From an uncultured Pelagibacteraceae bacterium (lineage in GTDB: Bacteria; Pseudomonadota; Alphaproteobacteria; Pelagibacterales; Pelagibacteraceae): a stretch of DNA of 64,000 nucleotides. The stretch lies in assembly GCA_902615445.1 (NCBI GenBank), contig CACMOQ010000004.1, positions 44,205 to 108,204 of the forward strand, written 5' to 3'. Each line of letters opens with the position of its first letter. Within the stretch, counting starts at the first letter, position 1. Both the position numbers and the translations under genes were made by a program. Below are positions 26,363-34,672 of this stretch, piece after piece. The notes beneath the pieces were generated by a model that did no database searches, was not told the DNA's origin, and saw nothing but the letters and a program-made list of their open reading frames with translations.

Positions 26363-27637
26363 TTAAAATTGTTCAGACTCAGTTGAACCATCCATTGCAG
26401 TAGTCGAACTCTTTCCACTGCTAATCGTATTAGAAACAGCATCAAAGTAAGAAGTACCAACTTCTCTTTGATGTTTGACACTTGTGTAACCATCTTTTTC
26501 ACGAGCAAATTCTTGTTCTTGAATTTTTGAATAAGCAGACATACCTTCTTTTTTATATTTTTCTGCAAGCTCAAAAATTGCAATATTTTGAGTGTGGAAT
26601 CCAGCAAGAGTAATAAATTGGAATTTATAACCCATAGCACTAATTTCTTTTTGAAAAGAAGCAATTTCTGAATCTGACAAGTGCTTTTTCCAATTAAACG
26701 ATGGTGAACAATTATATGCTAAAAGTTTACCAGGAAACTTTTCATGTATGGCATCTGCAAATTTTTTTGCTTCTTGCAAGTTTGGGGTAGCAGTTTCACA
26801 CCAGATTAAATCTGAATATGGTGCATAAGCTAATCCTCGAGAGATTGCTTGCTCAATTCCAGATTTAACATAATAAAATCCTTCTGGCGATCTTTCACCG
26901 GTCATAAAAGGTTTATCATTATCATCATGATCATTAGTAATAAGTTTTGCAGCATTAGCGTCTGTTCTTGCTAATATAATAAGAGGAACATCAGCAATAT
27001 CTGCGGCTAATCTAGCAGCTTTTAAATTTTTAATCATAGTGCTTGTTGGTACAAGTACTTTTCCACCCATATGACCACATTTTTTTTCACTTGCTAATTG
27101 ATCTTCAAAGTGAACACCTGCAACCCCAGCTTTAATAAATTTTTTTGATAATTCAAATACATTTAAAGGTCCTCCAAAACCTGCTTCACCATCAGCTATA
27201 ATTGGAAGCATGTAATCTATTCTCTTTTCTTTTTTCATGTCTCCATCTAGAAGTTCCATATGTTGAATTTGATCAGCTCGAATTAATGCATTATTCATTG
27301 ACTCTACTAATTTAGGAGCACTATCATAAGGATATAATGATTGATCTGGGTACATTTCACCAGCACTGTTTGCATCGGCAGCAACTTGCCATCCACTTAA
27401 ATAGATTGCCTTTAAACCTGCCTTAGCATGTTGAACAGCGTGGTTACCTGACAAAGATCCTAAAGTGTTAACATAATTTTCTGTATTTAGAAGCTTCCAT
27501 AATTTAACAGATTGTTGTCTGCATAAAGAGTATTCTATTTTAATTGAGCCCCTCAGCCTTTCAACTTCTTGTGGAGTGTAGTCCCTTTTTATTCCTGCAA
27601 ATCTTTTTAAGTCATACGAAATATTTTCTGCACTCAT
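26363..27637 (-). CDS. aceA: Isocitrate lyase
   Basis: 424 aa, normal for the enzyme. Catalytic signature [14 protein letters not shown] is near residue 190; [30 protein letters not shown] and [11 protein letters not shown] are also conserved. It splits isocitrate to succinate and glyoxylate in the glyoxylate shunt. It lies downstream of a 53-aa ORF on the same strand and of a dense TTTACA operator array shared with the divergent XRE/IrrE-type regulator gene. Expression is probably switched by that regulator in response to acetate-type carbon. Confidence 0.95.
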   Translation of the reverse strand: MSAENISYDLKRFAGIKRDYTPQEVERLRGSIKIEYSLCRQQSVKLWKLLNTENYVNTLGSLSGNHAVQHAKAGLKAIYLSGWQVAADANSAGEMYPDQSLYPYDSAPKLVESMNNALIRADQIQHMELLDGDMKKEKRIDYMLPIIADGEAGFGGPLNVFELSKKFIKAGVAGVHFEDQLASEKKCGHMGGKVLVPTSTMIKNLKAARLAADIADVPLIILARTDANAAKLITNDHDDNDKPFMTGERSPEGFYYVKSGIEQAISRGLAYAPYSDLIWCETATPNLQEAKKFADAIHEKFPGKLLAYNCSPSFNWKKHLSDSEIASFQKEISAMGYKFQFITLAGFHTQNIAIFELAEKYKKEGMSAYSKIQEQEFAREKDGYTSVKHQREVGTSYFDAVSNTISSGKSSTTAMDGSTESEQF

Positions 27638-27697
27638 TAGAGGAATCCTTTGATGTTAAAGCTATTTTAAGAAATGAATTTAGTGAAACTTAAAGAT

Positions 27698-27859
27698 TTA
27701 ATTCGAGTCTCTTGTAGAGTCGTTTAAATCGTTCATTCCACTAGAACCCCAATCACAATGATCATCTCTCATGTAAATCCCTCTTCTATTATGTCGAGCA
27801 AGATCCTCATGTCTTATAATTTGAGCTTCATTTTCAGTGTTTTTTAGTTTTTCGTCCAT
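27698..27859 (-). CDS. 53-aa hypothetical protein upstream of aceA
   Basis: Absent from the ORF track because it is short. The frame reads MDEKLKNTENEAQIIRHEDL, then ARHNRRGIYMRDDHCDWGSS and a Asn/Asp-rich end. It is hydrophilic, with no membrane segment or signal. It is followed by aceA after 60 nt on the same strand and starts at the edge of the operator array. The base composition of this stretch is less AT-rich than true spacers here, which suggests coding. No Shine-Dalgarno is seen. I do not recognise a family. Confidence 0.6.
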   Translation of the reverse strand: MDEKLKNTENEAQIIRHEDLARHNRRGIYMRDDHCDWGSSGMNDLNDSTRDSN

Positions 27860-27960
27860 GTAAATCTTATAATTTACAGGATTTACAAAATCTACAAAAA
27901 AGTGTAAAAGTATTGTAAATGATAGAAAAAAATTGTAAAAATAAATTTACAAAATTTACA
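27859..27960. promoter_or_regulatory. TTTACA/TGTAAA operator array in the aceA-regulator gap
   Basis: Eight exact TTTACA or TGTAAA hexamers lie in 102 nt: TTTACA at 27873, 27882, 27946 and 27955; TGTAAA at 27859, 27903, 27914 and 27934; plus TCTACA at 27891. Several are followed by AA, giving TTTACAAA, one base from the TTTGCAAA core known for the actinobacterial regulator RamB. Runs at 27873-27896 and 27946-27960 have a 9-nt period. Position between aceA and a RamB-type gene makes this the likely binding region for that regulator. Confidence 0.65.
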
Positions 27961-27961
27961 A

Positions 27962-29401
27962 ATGGTAAATATGAGTCAAATTAATTTAAAAATTGGTCCA
28001 AAAATTAAGGCTTTTAGAAGACAACTTGGTCTTCAGGCCAACAAATTAGCTGAAGAATTAAATATTTCCCCTAGTTATTTAAATTTGATCGAGGGGGGAA
28101 AAAGGAAAATAGATGGAGATTTACTATTAAAAATTTGTGAAAAACTAAATATTGAGCTTTCTCAGCTTACTACAAAAACTGACTTAAATTTAGAAAACAC
28201 TTTGTCTGAAATTCTAGATGATGAATTATTTGAGGATTTAGACATTTTAGGACCAGAGGTAAAAGATCTTGTTGGTACAAATCCAAAAATAGGAAAGGCA
28301 ATAGTTAGATTGGGGGATATCCTTAAAAAGAAAGATCACGAACTTGTAAACAAAATAGAGAAAATATCTGGGAAGATTGTAGATAATAGAAAAAATTCTT
28401 TCCCGGGAGAGGTTATATCAGATTTTTTACAAGAAAATAAAAATTATTTCCCAAAACTAGAAGATTTTGCGAATAAGGTTTTTGATAAAGTTCAAAAAAA
28501 CAATCGAACAAGATATATAGCACTTTGTGAGTACTTAAACTCAGAATATAATATAAAAGTGAAAGACGTTATACCTGAGGAAAATAAACCGTTTTCTAAG
28601 ATTTTTAACAAAAATAAAAAAGAGCTTTTGTTAAGTGATTATAGTTCTTTAGAGACAAAAAAACTTCATGCAGCTGCTCAGATAGCTCAAGAGGGTGCAA
28701 TTAAAGAAATAGAGGAATACTTAAAAAAATTTACTTTTCCATCTGAAGAATCAAAAAAATTGACTAAAGTAGCTTTACTAAACTATTGTGGTGCAGCAAT
28801 TCTGATGCCATATAAACAGTTCCATTCTCAATGTAAAAAACTTAAATATGATTTAGAGCTATTACAAAATACTTTTGCAACTTCTTTTGAACAAGTAGCG
28901 CATAGAGTTACTTGTCTTCAAGATCCAAAATTACCTGGTATTCCATTTCATTTTCTGAGGGTAGATATGGCTGGAAATATTTCTAAAAGATTCTCTTTAT
29001 CAGGAATTGAAATTCCAAGGTATGGTGGAGCGTGTCCTAGATGGAATGTTTATTCAGCATTAACTAGACCAGGTGTAATTCAAGCAGCTGTTAGTAAAAT
29101 GAGTAATGGGGAAAAATACGTTTGTATTGCCAGGACCGTCGAAAAAGGTATCGGTAGATTTGGTCAATCAAAAAGTATTCTATCAATTGGCCTTGGATGT
29201 GAAGCAAAATATGCAAAAGATTTTATTTACACTGAAAATATAAACATTAACGATAAATCTACCGAAATACCAATAGGTGTATCATGTAGAACATGCGATA
29301 GATTAGACTGTTCCCAAAGAGCTTTTCCTCCTTTACATAAAAAATTTGATGTTGATATTAATTCGAGAGGTGTATCAGTCTATGTTGGAGATAAAAGTTA
29401 A
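27962..29401 (+). CDS. XRE-family regulator with IrrE-like and DUF2083 domains (RamB/ScfR type)
   Basis: 479 aa. Residues about 8-65 are an XRE helix-turn-helix (KAFRRQLGLQANKLAEELNI, then SPSYLNLIEGGKRKID). The middle is an IrrE/DUF955-like region with no HExxH motif. The C terminus is the short-chain fatty-acyl regulator domain: RYGGACPRWNVYSALTRPG, CIARTVEKG and the cysteine cluster SCRTCDRLDCSQRAFPP. Relatives control acetate and glyoxylate metabolism, which agrees with divergent aceA. An alternative ATG lies at 27971. Likely autoregulated through the shared operator array. Confidence 0.87.
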   Translation: MVNMSQINLKIGPKIKAFRRQLGLQANKLAEELNISPSYLNLIEGGKRKIDGDLLLKICEKLNIELSQLTTKTDLNLENTLSEILDDELFEDLDILGPEVKDLVGTNPKIGKAIVRLGDILKKKDHELVNKIEKISGKIVDNRKNSFPGEVISDFLQENKNYFPKLEDFANKVFDKVQKNNRTRYIALCEYLNSEYNIKVKDVIPEENKPFSKIFNKNKKELLLSDYSSLETKKLHAAAQIAQEGAIKEIEEYLKKFTFPSEESKKLTKVALLNYCGAAILMPYKQFHSQCKKLKYDLELLQNTFATSFEQVAHRVTCLQDPKLPGIPFHFLRVDMAGNISKRFSLSGIEIPRYGGACPRWNVYSALTRPGVIQAAVSKMSNGEKYVCIARTVEKGIGRFGQSKSILSIGLGCEAKYAKDFIYTENININDKSTEIPIGVSCRTCDRLDCSQRAFPPLHKKFDVDINSRGVSVYVGDKS

Positions 29402-29406
29402 TAATA

Positions 29407-29571
29407 ATGGTTAAGTTTATTGTTCCAGCAGTAGTTATTTTTCTTGTTGTTTTATTTTGGGAAAAAATAAACAAAGTAATTTATAAAAAATTTAATATAA
29501 AAATCAATTATGTAATTTTAATAATATCAATATTAATTTTAGGAGTCATTTTTGCATTGTTATATTTTTGA
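29407..29571 (+). CDS. 54-aa small membrane protein
   Basis: Too short for the ORF track. Reads MVKFIVPAVVIFLVVLFWEK, a basic linker (INKVIYKKFNIKIN), then a second hydrophobic helix (YVILIISILILGVIFALLYF). Two membrane spans with a positively charged turn are clear. It starts 5 nt after the regulator stop and ends 34 nt before rseP. No family recognised. Confidence 0.6.
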   Translation: MVKFIVPAVVIFLVVLFWEKINKVIYKKFNIKINYVILIISILILGVIFALLYF

Positions 29572-29605
29572 TTTATTATGTTCATAAATTTAATTAGAAA
29601 AAATT

Positions 29606-30718
29606 ATGCTTAGTTATATATTACCTTTTTTATTTTTAATTTTAGTTGTTGTTTTTATTCATGAATATGGACATTATTATTTTGCAAAAAAATATGGAGT
29701 AGGGGTAACAGATTTTTCAATTGGTTTTGGAAAAGAAATATTCGGCTGGAGAGATAAATCTGGTACGAGATGGAAGATTTGTTGGATACCTTTGGGCGGT
29801 TATGTAAAATTTTTTGGAGATAGAAATGTTTTTTCTCAAGCTGATCAAGAGAAAATTCTTGAAAAATATAATGAAGATGACCGCCAAAAGTTATTTGTTC
29901 TAAAACCATTGTATCAAAGAGCATTAATTGTTTTCGGTGGACCATTAGCTAATTTTTTACTAGCTTTAGTTATTTTTTTTTCAATTTACACTTTTGTAGG
30001 AAAAGATTTTACTCCAGCTGTAATAAACGAAGTTCAAAAAGATAGTCCAGCAATGGTAGGTGGATTAAAGCAAAGTGATATCATTTTAGAGATAGATGGT
30101 AATAAAGTTGAAAGCATCATGGATGTTTCTAAATTTATTACAATGTCCACTGCAGATGTTATAGACTTTAAGGTAAAGCGATCTTATGATGAATTATTGC
30201 TTAAAATTAAACCAAAAATGATTTTAAGTGAGGACAATCTTGGAAATAAAATCAATAAACGTATAGTTGGAATAAAGCTTGGTGCTTATAATAATGAAAT
30301 AAATCATGTAAAATTAGGTCCCGCTCAGGCTATATATCACGCTGTACATGAAGTGTATTACGTGAGCATTTCATCTTTAAAATATGTTGGTGGAATGATT
30401 ATGGGTAAGGCTGATACTTCTCAACTAGGTGGCCCAATTAGAATAGCAAAAATTTCTGGTCAGGTTGCTGAGTTTGGTATCTTGGCATTTATAAGTATGA
30501 TGGCATATATTTCCATAAGTCTTGGCTTGGTAAATTTATTTCCAATACCAATGTTAGATGGTGGTCATTTGATGTTATACGCTTTCGAAAAGATTTTAGG
30601 CCGCCCTTTATCACAAAAAACTCAGGAGGGTTTTTTTCGAATCGGCCTATTTTTACTGCTATCTTTGATGTTTTTCACAACATTTAATGACTTAAAAGAC
30701 TTAGGTTTGTTGAGTTAA
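29606..30718 (+). CDS. rseP: RseP-type site-2 intramembrane metalloprotease
   Basis: 370 aa. Zinc motif VVFIHEYGHYYFAKKYGVGV in the first helix, FSIGFGKEIFGW, a PDZ domain around residues 125-190 (INEVQKDSPAMVGGLKQSDIILEIDG), and the second active-site motif FPIPMLDGGHLML. It cuts membrane-bound anti-sigma factors or signal-peptide remnants. In many proteobacteria it sits in the outer-membrane/lipid gene cluster, but here it precedes hup. Confidence 0.93.
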   Translation: MLSYILPFLFLILVVVFIHEYGHYYFAKKYGVGVTDFSIGFGKEIFGWRDKSGTRWKICWIPLGGYVKFFGDRNVFSQADQEKILEKYNEDDRQKLFVLKPLYQRALIVFGGPLANFLLALVIFFSIYTFVGKDFTPAVINEVQKDSPAMVGGLKQSDIILEIDGNKVESIMDVSKFITMSTADVIDFKVKRSYDELLLKIKPKMILSEDNLGNKINKRIVGIKLGAYNNEINHVKLGPAQAIYHAVHEVYYVSISSLKYVGGMIMGKADTSQLGGPIRIAKISGQVAEFGILAFISMMAYISISLGLVNLFPIPMLDGGHLMLYAFEKILGRPLSQKTQEGFFRIGLFLLLSLMFFTTFNDLKDLGLLS

Positions 30719-30786
30719 TTAAATTTATTAATTGATTTAAAACCCAATAAAATCAATACTTTTTAGCTATTTTACTATATGTTGTG

Positions 30787-30792
30787 TATAAT
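30787..30792 (+). promoter_or_regulatory. Putative -10 element for hup
   Basis: A perfect TATAAT preceded by TGTG lies 79 nt before the hup ATG; no convincing -35 is present. Between it and hup is an inverted repeat TTATCA (30823) / TGATAA (30836), which may be a protein site or mRNA hairpin. Confidence 0.35.
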
Positions 30793-30871
30793 TTTAAAAA
30801 TAACACTAAAAAAAAGCTTGATTTATCAACACTTTTGATAAGAATGTACCTAACCATAAACCGGAGCTAAA

Positions 30872-31147
30872 ATGAATAAAAAACAACTAATAGTCAAGCT
30901 TTCAGGAGCTTTAAATTTAAGTAAAGCTGATGCTGAAAGAACTTTTGACACAATTACCAACACTATTTTAGATGCTTTAAAAGGTGATGATCCTGTAAAA
31001 ATTGCAGGATTTGGTACTTATAAAGTGGCCAAGAGAAAAGCAAGAGTTGGAAGAAACCCTAGAACAGGTGAGCAAATACAAATCGCTGCATCTCAAAAGG
31101 TAAAATTCTTGCCTGCAAAAGCTCTAAAAGAAGTATTTAATAAATAA
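30872..31147 (+). CDS. hup: HU-family DNA-binding protein
   Basis: 91 aa, standard HU/IHF size. Start MNKKQLIVKLSGALNLSKADAERTFD, conserved VKIAGFGTYKVAKRKARVGRN and the beta-arm tip RNPRTGEQIQIAA with the DNA-intercalating Pro, ending KVKFLPAKALKEVFNK. Bends and compacts the nucleoid. GGAGC precedes the ATG at a good distance. A hairpin follows 8 nt after the stop. Confidence 0.95.
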   Translation: MNKKQLIVKLSGALNLSKADAERTFDTITNTILDALKGDDPVKIAGFGTYKVAKRKARVGRNPRTGEQIQIAASQKVKFLPAKALKEVFNK

Positions 31148-31155
31148 TTCTAAAT

Positions 31156-31188
31156 AACAGCCTTAACGATTTTCTCGTTGAGGCTGTT
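31156..31188 (+). terminator. Hairpin terminator after hup
   Basis: AACAGCCTTAACGA, 5-nt loop, TCGTTGAGGCTGTT: a 14-bp stem with one G-T pair. The following T-run is short (about three T's), so termination may be partial. Confidence 0.7.
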
Positions 31189-31191
31189 TCT

Positions 31192-31210
31192 ATATGCAGA
31201 AACTGCATAT
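31192..31210. repeat. 8-bp inverted repeat between hup and amt
   Basis: ATATGCAG-AAA-CTGCATAT, a perfect palindrome 73 nt before the amt start. It could be a regulator site (nitrogen control is a guess) or a small hairpin in the amt leader. It sits just 3 nt after the hup terminator. Confidence 0.5.
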
Positions 31211-31282
31211 CCAATCCTCATAATCAACGTTAGTTTTTCCTAATTTTAAAAAATATACATCTGATTTAACAGGGAGGTCTTA

Positions 31283-32581
31283 ATGACTAAATTTTTAAAT
31301 AAGATAAGTGTGCCACTTATTAGTTTAATTTTTTTATTAAACATGAGTAGTGCAGGATATGCAGATTCAACTGTTTCTGCAGAAGTAGGGTTTATTTTTA
31401 ATACTCTACTATTTTTAATGTGTGGGTTCCTGGTCTTTTTTATGGCTTGTGGATTTGCAATGTTAGAGTCAGGTATGGTTACATCGAAAAGTGTATCTGT
31501 AATCTGTGCAAAAAATATAGGTTTGGTATCTATTGGAGCAATTATGTTCTGGTTAGTTGGATACAACCTAGCATATGGTATCCCAGAAGGAGGATACATT
31601 GGAAAATTCATCCCATGGAGCGACGCTAGTAAAATAGATACTGGTTATGCAGATGGATCAGATTGGTATTTCCAAATGGTATTTTGTGTAACAACAGTTT
31701 CAATTGTTTCTGGAACAATGGCTGAAAGAATTAAATTATGGCCATTCTTTTTATTCGCAGCAATTTTAGCTGGTGTTATTTATCCAATTGTAATGGGTTG
31801 GCAATGGGGAGGCGGCTGGTTAGCTAAAGCTGGTTTCTCAGACTTTGCTGGTTCAACATTAGTTCACTCAACAGGTGGAGCAGCTGCTTTAGCTGGTGCT
31901 ATAATTATTGGCCCTAGATTAGGAAGATTTACTAAGTCTGGAGCTCCGGCACCACTTAAACCTTTTGCAGCATCATCAATTCCATTAGTTACACTTGGTG
32001 TATTCATCCTTTGGTTAGGTTGGTTTGGATTTAATGGTGGTTCACAGTTAGCAATTGGTACTGCACCTGATGCAATTGCTGTTTCAAAAATATTTATAAA
32101 CACTCTATTAGCTGGTGCAGGTGGTGTAATGGCCGCTGCAGCTGTCACTAGATTATCTGGTAAAACAGACGTAGTGCAAATGCTTAATGGATGTATTGGT
32201 GGCTTAGTTGCTATCACAGCAGAACCGTTAATGCCTTCACCTTTTGCTTCAATTTTAATTGGTGCTGTAGGAGGTATAATAGTTGTTTATGGTACGAAGA
32301 TGTTGTTTGCTTTAAAAATCGATGACGTAGTCGGAGCCGTACCTGCTCACTTGTTTGCAGGTATCTGGGGAACTTTAATAGTTCCTGCTACAAACTCGGG
32401 TGCGAATTTTGGCACTCAGTTACTAGGCGTAATTTCAATAAATGCATTTGTGTTTGTTACTGCGTTTATAGTTTGGTCATTGATGAAAGCTACAATGGGT
32501 ATCAGATTGAGTAAAGAAGCTGAGACTAAAGGAACTGATGTATCAGAGACTGGAGTTATAGCTTACTCAATTCGTGACTAA
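31283..32581 (+). CDS. amt: Ammonium transporter
   Basis: 432 aa. N-terminal signal-like segment (cleavage near SSAGYA), then eleven expected membrane helices. Amt signatures: MACGFAMLESGMVTSKSV, DWYFQMVFCVTTVSIVSG, FAGSTLVHSTGGAAALAGA with the pore His, and AHLFAGIWGTL with the second pore His. It brings in ammonium, a key nitrogen source in seawater. Preceded by a strong Shine-Dalgarno (gggagg). No glnK-type gene is adjacent, which is unusual, since PII genes often pair with amt. Confidence 0.95.
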   Translation: MTKFLNKISVPLISLIFLLNMSSAGYADSTVSAEVGFIFNTLLFLMCGFLVFFMACGFAMLESGMVTSKSVSVICAKNIGLVSIGAIMFWLVGYNLAYGIPEGGYIGKFIPWSDASKIDTGYADGSDWYFQMVFCVTTVSIVSGTMAERIKLWPFFLFAAILAGVIYPIVMGWQWGGGWLAKAGFSDFAGSTLVHSTGGAAALAGAIIIGPRLGRFTKSGAPAPLKPFAASSIPLVTLGVFILWLGWFGFNGGSQLAIGTAPDAIAVSKIFINTLLAGAGGVMAAAAVTRLSGKTDVVQMLNGCIGGLVAITAEPLMPSPFASILIGAVGGIIVVYGTKMLFALKIDDVVGAVPAHLFAGIWGTLIVPATNSGANFGTQLLGVISINAFVFVTAFIVWSLMKATMGIRLSKEAETKGTDVSETGVIAYSIRD

Positions 32582-32649
32582 TTGTTAACAATAACAATTA
32601 CGGGGTTCTTCGCTCTCTGTATCTCCGCGATTACTCATCGGAGAACCCC
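32580..32649 (+). other. Structured 3' untranslated region of amt
   Basis: Directly at the stop codon, AATTGTT-AACAAT-AACAATT forms a 7-bp stem (32580-32599). Then GGGGTTCTTCG (32602-32612) pairs with CGGAGAACCCC (32639-32649) around a 26-nt loop. The GC-rich second stem stands out in an AT-rich genome. A terminator follows 30 nt later. The 3' UTR may stabilise the mRNA or give rise to a small RNA. Confidence 0.5.
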
Positions 32650-32679
32650 TTAAATCTCTCTCTAGTTAGTTAAAAAAAG

Positions 32680-32705
32680 GTCCCCTTGCAAAAGGGGGCT
32701 TTTTA
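32680..32705. terminator. Bidirectional intrinsic terminator between amt and the convergent glycosyltransferase gene
   Basis: GTCCCCTT, GCAA tetraloop, AAGGGGGC. On the plus strand it is followed by TTTTTA. On the minus strand the same stem ends in CC then seven T's. It can therefore end both the amt transcript and the opposing gene, whose stop codon touches it. Confidence 0.85.
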
Positions 32706-33671
32706 TTTGTTGTCCTCCCACATTTTTTTATAATCTAAGAAAGGAGATAAGCCGTAACTTGAATTAATGTTGGTTAAATGAAGAGATAAACTTTTGATTG
32801 GTGAAATACAAATTTCATTTTCATAAATTTCATTAATATATTTTTCAAAAGGATCATGGCGATCTAAGCAAGTTTTGTAAAAATTTTCCCAATATTTATT
32901 CAGTAAATTTTTACTTAACATAAATGTACATAGTGTCTTATTAATTGTTCTCCAATGTCTATTGCTACCAATCAAAATATTTGTTTTTTCATCATTCATA
33001 TAAAGATAAGGGTAGTCTGCCGGGCACATAATTATGTCTTTTTTTACTTGTGAGGCTAATCTTTCATATGACGAAATCATTTCATCTAGCATTGTTTCAG
33101 AGTGAATATAATCATCCTCGATAAAAAAAATTAGATCATCACTTTGGTTTTTACCAATTTCAAAACTTTGGAGTAAGCTCGCTAAATTAGAAAAAGTTTC
33201 TGTTTTTTCCTGTTTTTTAATTATGGGTTTATATTTTTCATGATCTAATGGAATAATTTCAATATTTTGATCTTGAATTAATTTTCTAATTTTATCTAAG
33301 TCATCTTTTTTTGATTGATCATCAACAATAATTGTCTTAATTTTTATAACAGGATATTTATTGCGACAAACAGTTATTGCTTTGATTAATGAATTAATAG
33401 ATCTTATTGAGTATTCAATTTTTGGTTGCTCAAACAATCTTTTCTTTTTTTGATCCCATATTTCTACCACTGTATTCATACGTAATACAATTAATAAAGA
33501 CTTAACTTTTTTTGTAATGTTAACATTTCCTAAAGGTAATATTATTGATTTTTGATTAATAACTGAAAGTTGATCATTAAGCTCTTTTTCTAGTGACGGT
33601 GATACAAAATTATTTTGATCAATAATTTCGTAACCTAACAATCTTGCAAGTTTTATAAAAATTTTTTTCAT
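32703..33671 (-). CDS. Glycosyltransferase-like protein (GT-A fold)
   Basis: 322 aa. About residues 50-150 show alternating strands and helices (SIRSINSLIKAITVCRNKYP, IKIKTIIVDDQSKKDDLDKI) typical of GT-A enzymes. The acidic metal motif is DDLIFFIEDDYIHSETMLDEM near residue 185. A catalytic-side histidine pair lies near GSNRHWRTI. Donor and acceptor are unknown. It faces the rhodanese gene across a very short gap and ends at the shared terminator. Confidence 0.65.
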   Translation of the reverse strand: MKKIFIKLARLLGYEIIDQNNFVSPSLEKELNDQLSVINQKSIILPLGNVNITKKVKSLLIVLRMNTVVEIWDQKKKRLFEQPKIEYSIRSINSLIKAITVCRNKYPVIKIKTIIVDDQSKKDDLDKIRKLIQDQNIEIIPLDHEKYKPIIKKQEKTETFSNLASLLQSFEIGKNQSDDLIFFIEDDYIHSETMLDEMISSYERLASQVKKDIIMCPADYPYLYMNDEKTNILIGSNRHWRTINKTLCTFMLSKNLLNKYWENFYKTCLDRHDPFEKYINEIYENEICISPIKSLSLHLTNINSSYGLSPFLDYKKMWEDNK

Positions 33672-33707
33672 AAATATAAAATGTATGGTATAGATATTTA
33701 TCTGATT

Positions 33708-34091
33708 ATGACAATTAAATCATCTCAAACTCTTGTATCTGAAGCACTTAAAGAGATAAAAACTATTTCAACTGATGAAGCTCATGAAATGTCAAGTAAT
33801 AACCAATGTAATTTAATTGATATTAGAGATATTAGAGAACTTGAAAAAGAGGGTAGAGTAGAAAATGCCAATCATATCCCAAGGGGAATGCTTGAATTCT
33901 GGTTAGATCCTGACAGCATATATTTTAAAAAAGGAAAACTAGATTTAAATAAAGAAATGGTTTTATTTTGTGCTGGGGGTTTAAGATCTGCATTAGCAGC
34001 AAAATCATTAAAAGATATGGGTTTTAAAAAAGTTTCTCATATAGACGGAGGTTTTGGTGCTATTAAGACAAGTAAATTTAAAATTGTTTAA
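33708..34091 (+). CDS. Rhodanese-like domain protein
   Basis: 127 aa from the chosen ATG at 33708 (MTIKSSQTLVSEALKEI); the track start at 33681 adds nine residues that overlap the divergent promoter space. Domain features: ISTDEAHEMSS, NLIDIRDIRELEKEGRVENANHIPRGMLEFW, and the active loop LFCAGGLRSALAAKSL with the persulfide Cys. Single-domain sulfurtransferase of unknown partner. It ends in a 4-nt convergent overlap with the HCCA isomerase gene. Confidence 0.85.
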   Translation: MTIKSSQTLVSEALKEIKTISTDEAHEMSSNNQCNLIDIRDIRELEKEGRVENANHIPRGMLEFWLDPDSIYFKKGKLDLNKEMVLFCAGGLRSALAAKSLKDMGFKKVSHIDGGFGAIKTSKFKIV

Positions 34092-34672
34092 GAATTGTAT
34101 TCATCTAAAGCATAATCAAGACGATCTTGTCCCCAAAAGATTTTGTTATTAACAACAAAAGTTGGTGCCCCAAAAATATCTTTTTCAAAGGCATTACTGG
34201 TTAATTTTTTTAGCATTTCTTTAATATCATTCTTTTCAATATCATCTAGAAATTTTTTTTTATCTAAGCCTGATTTTTTAATTATATTTTCAACAATTTC
34301 CTCTTCAGAAATATCTAAGTTTTCTTTCCAATAAGCATCAAAAGAAATTTCAAAGAATTTTTTTTTAAGATGATCATCAACAACAAGATATCCTCTCATT
34401 AAATATAACGAATTTATTGGAAATTTTACATTCCATTTAAATTCAATCTTATTCTTAGATGCAACTAACTCACAATCATTTTTCATATTTTTTAATTTGC
34501 GTTGATTAAAAGCAGGAGGAGTTATTTTCCCAAGATTATGAAGACCTCCAAGCAATATAGGCTTATAATTAATATTAATTTTGTTATCCTCATTTAATGA
34601 ATTTAATCTCTTATAAGCCAAATAAGAATATGGACTTATAAAATCAAAATAAAAGTCCAAATTTTTAATCAT
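34088..34672 (-). CDS. 2-hydroxychromene-2-carboxylate isomerase-family protein (DsbA-like fold)
   Basis: 194 aa. Start LDFYFDFISPYSYLAYKRL with the conserved Ser of kappa-class GST/HCCA isomerases in place of CxxC. The C-terminal thioredoxin part is AFEKDIFGAPTFVVNNKIFWGQDRLDYA. HCCA isomerase acts in naphthalene breakdown, but no such pathway is nearby, so a glutathione-dependent isomerase or oxidoreductase role is safer. It overlaps the ABA4-like gene by 8 nt. Confidence 0.82.
   Translation of the reverse strand: MIKNLDFYFDFISPYSYLAYKRLNSLNEDNKININYKPILLGGLHNLGKITPPAFNQRKLKNMKNDCELVASKNKIEFKWNVKFPINSLYLMRGYLVVDDHLKKKFFEISFDAYWKENLDISEEEIVENIIKKSGLDKKKFLDDIEKNDIKEMLKKLTSNAFEKDIFGAPTFVVNNKIFWGQDRLDYALDEYNS

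Noticed and set aside
26302-26664. 120-aa minus-strand ORF overlapping the end of aceA
   Set aside because: It is a shifted frame of isocitrate lyase, with a leucine/lysine-rich translation and no motif.
27873-27960. The TTTACA series as a CRISPR or origin iteron array
   Set aside because: Units are only 6 nt, occur in both directions and sit between a regulator and its likely target, so an operator array explains them better.
31864-32217. 117-aa minus-strand ORF opposite amt
   Set aside because: Antisense shadow; the Pro/Ala-rich composition follows from the Gly/Ala-rich Amt helices.
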